This document shows positions 43,398-49,906 of a stretch of 64,000 nucleotides of DNA, in pieces (within the stretch, counting starts at the first letter, position 1; every line of letters begins with the position of its first letter). The notes under the pieces were generated by a model that saw only the letters and a list, made by a program, of their open reading frames with translations, was not told where the DNA came from and made no database searches. The stretch is taken from NCBI GenBank assembly GCA_036307305.1, contig JAXJXV010000014.1, positions 1-64,000 of the forward strand, read 5' to 3'. The stretch comes from SIG607 sp036307305. GTDB lineage: Bacteria > Bacillota > Clostridia > Oscillospirales > Acutalibacteraceae. A program made the translations under genes and the position numbers.

Positions 43398-45899
43398 ATG
43401 AAATTTTCCTTTTCTACTAAAGGATGGCACAATATTTCCTTTGACGAGTTCTGCAATATCGCGCAGGATATCAAGTTTGAGGGCATTGAGCTTCATAATA
43501 TATATAATCCGCTTTTTACAGATAAAGAGGGAGCGTTTCACGATTACAGCGCTCCTGCTACGGTGAGAAAGCTGTTTGAGAAAAAGCTTTCTATTCCTTG
43601 TATAGATACGATATGCAATATTGCTGATAAAGAAGAAAAAGCAAAAAGCATAGATGAAATAAACAGGTGCATAAGAATTGCTTCCAATCTTCATATACCT
43701 TATGTAAGATTACACGCAGGTTCTGCTGAAAATACCGAAGAGGCTGTCTTGAACGTTGTTTCGATTATTGAGGAAACTCTCTGTGAGGCAGAAGAAAAAG
43801 GAATTGCATTGCTTCTTGAAACATCGGGAATTTTCTCGAATACTGCGCTTTTGCGTGATGTTCTTGAACGCTTTGCAAGTGACAGTCTTGCGGCGCTTCT
43901 TGACGTTTATTCTGCTTATTTTGTAGGCAAAGAGGATGCTGAGGAAATAATCAAAAACCTTGGCGCTTATGTTAAACACGTGCATATTCGCGATGCTCAG
44001 GAAATCAGTGGCAAATATGAGTATTGTCTGATAGGAGAGGGCGAACTTCCTATAGACGATATGATGTTGGCTTTAAGAAGCGTAAATTATGACGGCTTCT
44101 TCTCGCTTATATGGGATCCTGCTTGGTGCGAAGAACTTGACGATATGGAAATTATCTTCTCTCATTTTGTTAACTTTATGAAACAATACGGAGATATTTC
44201 CAAAAATGAAACCACACTTTATTACAATAAATCCCATACAGGAAAATTCGTATGGAAAAAGGATTTGCTTATTGACCTGACGTTTCCTCAGGTGCTTGAC
44301 AAGATGGTAGAGGAATTTCCTGACCAGTACGCCTTTAAATATACTACCCTTGATTATACTAGAACCTACAGTCAGTTCAGAGATGACGTTGATACCTTTG
44401 CCCGCGCTCTTGTTGCTATGGGAGTAAAGGCAGGCAGTAAGGTTGCTGTTTGGGCTTCTAATGTACCGCAGTGGTATATTGCTTTCTGGGCAACTACTAA
44501 AATCGGTGCAATTCTTGTAACAGTTAATACTGCTTATAAAATTCACGAAGCGGAGTACTTGCTCAAACAGTCGGATACACATACTCTTGTTATGACACAG
44601 GGAAGTAAGGATACCGATTACGGCGAAATTATAGCAAAGCTTTGTCCTGAACTTAAAAATCTTAAAGCAGGGCAGTTTCTGCATAGCAAGAGACTTCCGT
44701 TCTTACGCAACGTTATTACCGTTGGCTTTAAGCAAAAAGGTTGTATGACGTGGAACGAAGCGGTTGCTCGTAGTCAAGAGGTACCGTTGAGTGAAGTAAA
44801 CAGAATGGCGGCGGCTGTTGATAAGGACGACGTCTGCAATATGCAGTACACGTCAGGTACGACAGGCTTCCCAAAGGGTGTTATGCTGACGCACTATAAC
44901 GTTGTCAATAACGGTAAATTTATCGGCGACCAGATGGATTTGTCCACTGCAGACAGAATGATGATACAGGTGCCTATGTTCCACTGCTTCGGTATGGTGC
45001 TTTCTATGACCGCATCTATGACTCACGGAACTACAATGTATCCTATGCCGTATTTTTCACCAAAGCCATCGCTGTCTTGCGTTCACAACGAGCATATTAC
45101 CGCCTTTAACGGTGTGCCTACGATGTTTATTGCTATGATGCAGCATCCCGATTTTGAAAAAACCGATTTCTCATATATGCGCGTTGGTATTATGGCAGGT
45201 TCAAACTGTCCTGCCGACCTTATGAAAAAGGCTACCGAGGTTATGAATATGAAAGAAATCGTTTCTGTTTACGGACAGACCGAGGCCAGTCCGGGATGTA
45301 CTATGAGCAGATGGTACGATTCTCTTGAAGTAAGAACCGAAACGGTAGGCAGCGCCTTTGCAAACGTTGAGTGTAAGATAATCGACCCTGAAACAGGGGA
45401 GGACTGTCCTGACGGTGTAAACGGTGAGTTCGTTGCAAGAGGCTATAACATTATGAAGGGCTATTATAAAATGCCTAAGGCAACTGCTGCCGCAATAGAT
45501 AAAGACGGTTGGCTTCATACGGGTGACCTTGCATGTAGAAGACCTGACGGAAATTATCTTATTACAGGTCGTCTTAAGGATATGATAATCCGTGGCGGTG
45601 AAAATATTTATCCTAAGGAAATAGAAGAGTTCATCTATACCAATCCTAAGGTAAGCGACGTTCAGGTTATAGGCGTTCCCGATAAGAAATACGGCGAGGA
45701 AATAATGGCTTGTATTATTCTTAAAGAGGGAGAAACTATGACGGCAGAGGAAATGCAGGACTTTATTATGGCAAGTATGGCTCGTCATAAAGTACCCAGA
45801 TATATTGAATTTATGGATAAATTCCCAATGAATGCGGCAGGAAAGATTCTTAAATATAAGATGAGAGAGGATGCCGCAAAGAAATTTGGACTTGAGTAA
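43398..45899 (+). CDS. TIM-barrel / acyl-CoA synthetase fusion (Leu-controlled)
   Basis: This 833-residue fusion has residues about 1-265 as a sugar-phosphate isomerase/epimerase-like (xylose isomerase-like) barrel, with ALLLETSG, LAALLDVYSAYF and VKHVHIRDA strands. The usual His after DxxH is Ser and the last-strand Glu is absent, so its metal site looks incomplete. Residues about 280-833 are an AMP-forming acyl-CoA ligase: YTSGTTGFPKG near 485, YGQTEASP, TGDLACRRPDG, and the catalytic Lys in AAGKILKYK. The ligase belongs to a different branch from the two HTH-cupin ligases. Under a Leu T-box, isovalerate is the inferred substrate. It starts 2 bp after the LeuA-like gene, behind GAGGAGG. Confidence 0.82.
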   Translation: MKFSFSTKGWHNISFDEFCNIAQDIKFEGIELHNIYNPLFTDKEGAFHDYSAPATVRKLFEKKLSIPCIDTICNIADKEEKAKSIDEINRCIRIASNLHIPYVRLHAGSAENTEEAVLNVVSIIEETLCEAEEKGIALLLETSGIFSNTALLRDVLERFASDSLAALLDVYSAYFVGKEDAEEIIKNLGAYVKHVHIRDAQEISGKYEYCLIGEGELPIDDMMLALRSVNYDGFFSLIWDPAWCEELDDMEIIFSHFVNFMKQYGDISKNETTLYYNKSHTGKFVWKKDLLIDLTFPQVLDKMVEEFPDQYAFKYTTLDYTRTYSQFRDDVDTFARALVAMGVKAGSKVAVWASNVPQWYIAFWATTKIGAILVTVNTAYKIHEAEYLLKQSDTHTLVMTQGSKDTDYGEIIAKLCPELKNLKAGQFLHSKRLPFLRNVITVGFKQKGCMTWNEAVARSQEVPLSEVNRMAAAVDKDDVCNMQYTSGTTGFPKGVMLTHYNVVNNGKFIGDQMDLSTADRMMIQVPMFHCFGMVLSMTASMTHGTTMYPMPYFSPKPSLSCVHNEHITAFNGVPTMFIAMMQHPDFEKTDFSYMRVGIMAGSNCPADLMKKATEVMNMKEIVSVYGQTEASPGCTMSRWYDSLEVRTETVGSAFANVECKIIDPETGEDCPDGVNGEFVARGYNIMKGYYKMPKATAAAIDKDGWLHTGDLACRRPDGNYLITGRLKDMIIRGGENIYPKEIEEFIYTNPKVSDVQVIGVPDKKYGEEIMACIILKEGETMTAEEMQDFIMASMARHKVPRYIEFMDKFPMNAAGKILKYKMREDAAKKFGLE

Positions 45900-45909
45900 C
45901 GGTGATAGA

Positions 45910-46719
45910 ATGGTAGAAAACAAATTTTACACTATTGATTCCCACTGTCATATTTATCCCGAAAAGATTGCTCAAAAAGCGGTAGCGGGGACAGATAAAT
46001 TTTACGACACCGTAGCTTTTGGTACGGGAACCGTACAAAATCTTGTAGAATCGGGAGAAAAAGCAGGTATTGACCATTTTATAGTTCAGTCGGTTGCTAC
46101 TACACCGAAACAGGTGAAAAGCATAAACGAGTTTATTGCTGACTGTGTTGCTAAGTCAAACGGTAAGCTGACAGGTCTTGGTACTCTGCATCCTGACAGT
46201 GTTGACATAAAAGGTGATGTGGAGCATCTTTTGGAGCTTGGTCTTAAGGGGGTTAAGCTTCACCCCGATATACAGCAGTTTAAATGCGATAACGATAAAT
46301 GTATGGAAATATATAGGCTATGTGAGGAAAATAACCTTGTTATGCTTATGCATACGGGTGATTACCGCTATGATTACTCTAATCCCGACAGAATAAGGAA
46401 TATACTTAATAATTTCAAAAAGCTTACCTTTATCGGCGCACATCTTGCAGGGTGGTCGGTATGGCAGGAGGCTTATGAAAAGCTGTCAGGATATGAAAAT
46501 CTTTACGTTGATTGTTCTTCTTGTTTCGGTTTTACAGACGTTAAACAGGTATATGAGCTTATGAAGAAATACGGCGCTGACAGAATTCTGTTTGGTACAG
46601 ATTATCCTATGTGGTCGCCGCTTCGGGAAATGGAAACCTTTTTGTACCTTGATTTTAGCGACAAAGAAAGAGAAAAAATTCTCGGACTTAATGCTAAAAA
46701 GGTGTTTGGAATTCAATGA
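45910..46719 (+). CDS. Amidohydrolase-family (Amidohydro_2) metal-dependent hydrolase
   Basis: This 269-residue TIM-barrel hydrolase has metal ligands in DSHCHIYP (HxH near residue 11), GVKLHPDIQ, LMHTGD, IGAHLAGW and the final Asp in FGTDYPMW. The family includes decarboxylases and lactone or amide hydrolases acting on carboxylated small molecules. It lies 10 bp after the ligase fusion and ends at a terminator, so it belongs to the Leu T-box transcript. Its substrate is not known; a thioester, amide or carboxyl-group step linked to leucine is possible. I choose ATG 45910 (GGTGA upstream) over earlier in-frame codons inside the ligase gene. Confidence 0.82.
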   Translation: MVENKFYTIDSHCHIYPEKIAQKAVAGTDKFYDTVAFGTGTVQNLVESGEKAGIDHFIVQSVATTPKQVKSINEFIADCVAKSNGKLTGLGTLHPDSVDIKGDVEHLLELGLKGVKLHPDIQQFKCDNDKCMEIYRLCEENNLVMLMHTGDYRYDYSNPDRIRNILNNFKKLTFIGAHLAGWSVWQEAYEKLSGYENLYVDCSSCFGFTDVKQVYELMKKYGADRILFGTDYPMWSPLREMETFLYLDFSDKEREKILGLNAKKVFGIQ

Positions 46720-46727
46720 TATTAATG

Positions 46728-46766
46728 AAGGTCTGTTTTTTGTTTAGAAACAGACCTTTATTGTTT
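46728..46766 (+). terminator. Intrinsic terminator of the Leu T-box operon
   Basis: AAGGTCTGTTT (46728-46738) pairs with AAACAGACCTT (46748-46758), followed by TATTGTTTTAT. Confidence 0.75.
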
Positions 46767-46807
46767 TATGGCTTTAGCCAGTTGAGGACGGAACGTCCGA
46801 AACAGAC

Positions 46808-47493
46808 AACCACCCGCTATGCGGGTGCGCGTCGAAAGTTATACAAAAAAATTCCCCCAAGTAGTACAATAAGGTTGTTCAAGTCTTAGAGAACTACGAA
46901 AGGAGAATTTTAATGGCTAATAGCACAAATAGTTTATCACATACAAAATGGTTATGCAAGTACCATATAGTAATTGTTCCAAAATACAGAAGGAAAATAA
47001 TATACAATCAATATCGAAAGGACTTGCAAGAAATTATAAGAACACTCTGCAAATACAAAGGTGTAGAAATAATAGAAGGGCATATGATGCCTGACCATGT
47101 ACATCTACTGCTCAGCATACCATCAAAAACGAGCGTAGCGAGTTTTATGGGATACCTAAAAGGTAAAAGTGCGTTGATGATGTTCTATAAACACGCAAAT
47201 CTAAAGTATAAATTCGGCAAACGACACTTTTGGGCAGAAGGATATTATGTTTCTACAGTCGGCTTAAATGAGAGCACAATAAAGAAATATATCCAAGACC
47301 AAGAGAAAGCAGATATTGCATTAGATAAGTTGAGTGTGAAAGAATACGCAGACCCGTTTAGTTAACCCATTTAGGGGTAGCCAAAGAGGCAAAGACTCTA
47401 AGGCTTGAACAAAGAGAAAGCCCGCGCCTTGAGACGCGGGTCGGCATTATGGGCTTTTAGCCCTTGTGCAAACCACCCGTTTGACGGGTGGTT
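46808..47493 (+). mobile_element. IS200-type insertion element (tnpA only)
   Basis: The element is bounded by subterminal hairpins typical of IS200/IS605 ends: CACCCGCTATGCGGGTG (46811-46827) on the left and ACCACCCGTTTGACGGGTGGT (47472-47492) on the right. A tnpA gene lies inside and there is no tnpB. Such elements move as single strands and make no target duplications or inverted terminal repeats, so exact ends are estimated. A GC-rich hairpin (CCCGCG..CGCGGG) lies near 47420-47445 in its 3' region. Confidence 0.8.
46913..47365 (+). CDS. tnpA: IS200/IS605-family transposase TnpA
   Basis: This 150-residue Y1 HUH transposase appears intact. The HUH motif is HVH at residues 62-64 (MMPDHVHLLL), and the candidate catalytic tyrosine is Y126 in the C-terminal helix (IKKYIQDQEK). 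Other landmarks are HIVIVPKYRRK near the N-terminus and GKRHFWAEGYYVSTVG. It cuts and rejoins single-stranded DNA at the hairpin-bearing ends. A good AAAGGAG site precedes the ATG. Confidence 0.93.
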   Translation: MANSTNSLSHTKWLCKYHIVIVPKYRRKIIYNQYRKDLQEIIRTLCKYKGVEIIEGHMMPDHVHLLLSIPSKTSVASFMGYLKGKSALMMFYKHANLKYKFGKRHFWAEGYYVSTVGLNESTIKKYIQDQEKADIALDKLSVKEYADPFS

Positions 47494-47745
47494 ATGATTT
47501 ACTGTATGGAGTGTCTGTGTTCTAAGGAGTATTTTCCAAAGCTTAAAAGAGTTATATGGGATGCAGTGCCTGTGACACTTCTTGCAAATCCTGAGCTGGT
47601 TAGGTTTGATTACTGCGAAAAACCTGTTATTGATGATAATAAATGCTGGAAGCTGACAGGACGCAAAGAGAAAATGCTTTATGTCAGCGATATAAACGCA
47701 GAAAAAATAAAAGAGGATATTTTAACCCGAATTTTAACGTTGTAA
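47488..47745 (+). pseudogene. Unidentified short ORF beginning in the IS end, probable gene remnant
   Basis: This 85-codon frame is not recognised. Its first codons lie inside the right-end hairpin of the IS200 element and no Shine-Dalgarno is seen, yet the rest (WDAVPVTLLANPELVRFD, then a GRKEKMLYVSDINAEKI segment) looks like real coding sequence. It ends before a strong terminator. The likeliest explanation is the 3' part of a gene whose 5' part was lost at the IS insertion; no matching 5' piece is visible on the other side. It could instead be a small gene starting at an internal ATG. Confidence 0.45.
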
Positions 47746-47769
47746 AAGGGAAATGATTAATAAATTTTT

Positions 47770-47812
47770 AAGCGTTACGAAGTTTTAAATGCTTCGTAAC
47801 GCTTATTTTTTT
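47770..47812 (+). terminator. Intrinsic terminator before the division cluster
   Basis: A perfect 13-bp stem AAGCGTTACGAAG / CTTCGTAACGCTT (47770-47782, 47792-47804), followed by ATTTTTTT. Confidence 0.9.
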
Positions 47813-47851
47813 AAGAAAATTTGAAAATTTCAACTTTTTTTAAAAAAACTA

Positions 47852-47880
47852 TTGCAATTTGCATAAAAGTAATCTATAAT
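47852..47880 (+). promoter_or_regulatory. Promoter of the mraZ operon
   Basis: TTGCAA (47852-47857), 17 bp, TATAAT (47875-47880). Confidence 0.75.
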
Positions 47881-47887
47881 ATCATTA

Positions 47888-47936
47888 AAAGTGGTTGAAA
47901 GTGGTTTAAAAAACATCAAAATGGCTAAAAGTGGTG
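47888..47936 (+). promoter_or_regulatory. MraZ-binding repeats (10-bp period)
   Basis: AAAGTGG-type boxes recur every 10 bp just after the -10: GTGG at 47891, GTGG at 47901, a degenerate unit at 47911, ATGG at 47921 and GTGG at 47931. MraZ proteins are known to bind tandem GTGG-containing boxes at their own promoters, so this is the expected autoregulatory operator. Confidence 0.85.
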
Positions 47937-47954
47937 GAAAGGAGGCTGAAAACT

Positions 47955-48380
47955 TTGTTATTTGGCGGATATGAATATACAATTGATAAAAAAGGCAGAG
48001 TTTTCATACCTTCAAAGCACCGTGAAGAGCTTGGCGGTGAATTTATGATATGCAAAGGCTTATCTGAACAGGTTTGTCTTTGTGTTTATTCTATGGAGCA
48101 GTGGAATAAGCTGGTGGAAAGTATCAGCACACTGCCTAAAATAAAATCAAGCGCTGTTAAGCGTTTCCTTTATAACGGCGCATTTAACGTTGAATGTGAC
48201 GCACAGGGAAGAATTCTTATTCCTCCTACACTGAGAGAATATGCTAAGCTTGAAGGCGAAGCGCATATAATCGGTATGGATACAAACCTTGAAATATGGA
48301 ATCCTGCAGTGTGGGAAGCAGAAAATCAAAAGCTTACACCCGAGTCTATTGCTTCTATTATGGAAGAACTCAACTTCTAA
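47955..48380 (+). CDS. mraZ: Transcriptional regulator MraZ
   Basis: This 141-residue protein has two AbrB-like swapped-hairpin halves, each with the signature: TIDKKGRVFIPSKHRE near residue 8 and DAQGRILIPPTLRE near 86. It forms ring oligomers that bind the promoter-proximal boxes and adjust expression of the division and wall cluster. The start is TTG 47955, set by AAGGAGG (47939-47945). Upstream GTG codons in the frame lie within the operator boxes and are not starts. Confidence 0.94.
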   Translation: MLFGGYEYTIDKKGRVFIPSKHREELGGEFMICKGLSEQVCLCVYSMEQWNKLVESISTLPKIKSSAVKRFLYNGAFNVECDAQGRILIPPTLREYAKLEGEAHIIGMDTNLEIWNPAVWEAENQKLTPESIASIMEELNF

Positions 48381-48392
48381 GGGAGCATTTAA

Positions 48393-49313
48393 ATGGAATT
48401 CAATCATTACTCTGTTTTACTCAGTGAAACTATTGAGGCGCTGTCTGTAAAGCCTGACGGAATTTATGTGGACGGTACTGCGGGCGGCGCGGGACATTCG
48501 AAAAAAATAGCTGAAAAGCTGACAAGCGGTATGCTGTACGCTCTCGACCAGGACCCTGATGCCGTAAATGTTGCTACAAGCCGTCTTGAAGGGCTGAGAG
48601 CTAAGGTGATAAAAAGTAACTTTAAAGATATGAAAGAAGTTCTTTTAAAGGAAAACGTAGAAAAGGTTGACGGAATTCTACTTGACCTTGGAGTTTCATC
48701 CTATCAGCTTGACGAGGGTTCGCGCGGCTTTTCATATCATAAAGAAGCCTTTCTTGATATGCGAATGAGTCAAGAGGGAATAACTGCCGCTGACATAGTG
48801 GCTACGTACAGCGCAAACGACCTTGCTAAGATATTTTTCGAATATGGTGAAGAAAAATTCTCTTACAGAATAGCTAACGCTATCGTTAAGGAAAGAGAAA
48901 TAACCCCCATAAAAACCACCACTCAACTTGCAGAAATAATTGCAAAAAGCGTACCTGCTGCCGCAAGACGTGACGGACATCCTGCAAGAAGAGTCTTTCA
49001 GGCACTCAGAATTGCCGTTAACGGCGAACTGGACGTTTTAAAGGAGGTTCTTGACAGTGCCTTCGATTTGTTAAATGAGGGCGGAGTTCTCGCTATAATA
49101 ACCTTTCATTCCATTGAGGATTCAATAGTAAAACACAAATTCAAAGAATTTGCAAGTGGTTGTACCTGTCCTCCCGATTTACCCGTTTGTGTCTGCGGAA
49201 AGACACCGAGAGGCAAAATTATACATAAAAAGGGAATAGAACCCTCTAAAGAGGAAATTGAAATCAACAACAGAAGCAGAAGCGCAAAGCTCAGAACTAT
49301 AATTAAAATTTAA
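48393..49313 (+). CDS. rsmH: 16S rRNA (cytosine-1402-N4)-methyltransferase RsmH
   Basis: This 306-residue SAM-dependent enzyme has HYSVLLSETIEAL at the start, DGTAGGAGHSKKI (SAM loop), DGILLDLGVSSYQLD and RVFQALRIAVNGEL, all RsmH signatures. It methylates C1402 in the 30S decoding centre. It occupies the usual second position after mraZ. Confidence 0.96.
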   Translation: MEFNHYSVLLSETIEALSVKPDGIYVDGTAGGAGHSKKIAEKLTSGMLYALDQDPDAVNVATSRLEGLRAKVIKSNFKDMKEVLLKENVEKVDGILLDLGVSSYQLDEGSRGFSYHKEAFLDMRMSQEGITAADIVATYSANDLAKIFFEYGEEKFSYRIANAIVKEREITPIKTTTQLAEIIAKSVPAAARRDGHPARRVFQALRIAVNGELDVLKEVLDSAFDLLNEGGVLAIITFHSIEDSIVKHKFKEFASGCTCPPDLPVCVCGKTPRGKIIHKKGIEPSKEEIEINNRSRSAKLRTIIKI

Positions 49314-49325
49314 AGGAAGAGGAAA

Positions 49326-49799
49326 ATGAACAACCTGAAGTATTATAACGATTCTTTAGCATATGATTTTGAGATGTTTATGCCTAAAGAAAAACCGTCG
49401 CAGGTTGGCGGAGACAATATAGTTAAAATGCCCCAGAGCAAGAAAAACAAGCGAATGGCTAAAAGAACCGCTTCGCAGTTTTCTGTCAGCGTTTTTTCGG
49501 TTGTTGTTACTGTTATTCTTCTTGGAGCTCTTTGCGCTAATCTTGTGCTGAGAATAAGCGTTAACGAACTTAACAGCAATATTAATAAGGCTAAATCACA
49601 ACTTGCAATGAAGCAGAGTGAAAGCGTAGCCTTAAAAATGGAATATGAAAACCGTATTTCTTACGTTAATCTCGAAGCAGAGGCAACGGCGTTGGGTATG
49701 CGTAAGCTTGACAAAGAGCAGGTTGTTTACGTAAGAGTAAATGATAAGAATATGGCAAGAAACGGTCAGGGTGAACTTTTACTTTCGTCTGAAGAATAA
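49326..49799 (+). CDS. ftsL: FtsL-like division protein
   Basis: This 157-residue bitopic protein has a cytoplasmic, basic N-terminal region (about 1-50), a single membrane helix (about 51-76, VFSVVVTVILLGALCANLVL), then a coiled coil (VNELNSNINKAKSQLAMKQ). It lies between rsmH and the PBP gene, where ftsL is always found. FtsL sequences are poorly conserved, so the name rests on topology and position. FtsL with DivIC and DivIB scaffolds the septal wall synthase. Confidence 0.8.
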   Translation: MNNLKYYNDSLAYDFEMFMPKEKPSQVGGDNIVKMPQSKKNKRMAKRTASQFSVSVFSVVVTVILLGALCANLVLRISVNELNSNINKAKSQLAMKQSESVALKMEYENRISYVNLEAEATALGMRKLDKEQVVYVRVNDKNMARNGQGELLLSSEE

Positions 49800-49842
49800 T
49801 TTACTGAATAGAAAAGCATAAACTATAATATAAATATAAGTA

Positions 49843-49872
49843 CGGGAGTTGAATTTTCAGCTCTCGTTTTAC
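49843..49872 (+). terminator. Possible weak hairpin between ftsL and pbp
   Basis: CGGGAGTTGAA (49843-49853) pairs imperfectly, with G-T pairs, with TTCAGCTCTCG (49856-49866), then TTTT. It would allow partial termination, reducing downstream expression. Confidence 0.4.
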
Positions 49873-49906
49873 CGCATTTTAGATATTAAAGAAAAGAGGA
49901 CAAAAT

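Noticed and set aside
45201..45923. 240-codon minus-strand open frame
   Set aside because: It is antisense to the ligase fusion and lacks start signals or motifs.
32045..46720. Simple branched-chain amino acid degradation operon
   Set aside because: VOR, IlvE and acyl-CoA enzymes could be catabolic, but three T-boxes for Ile, Val and Leu would induce them on starvation, which favours biosynthesis. Kept only as an alternative.
46808..47493. IS605-type element with TnpB and guide RNA
   Set aside because: No tnpB frame or remnant is present; only tnpA and end hairpins are seen.
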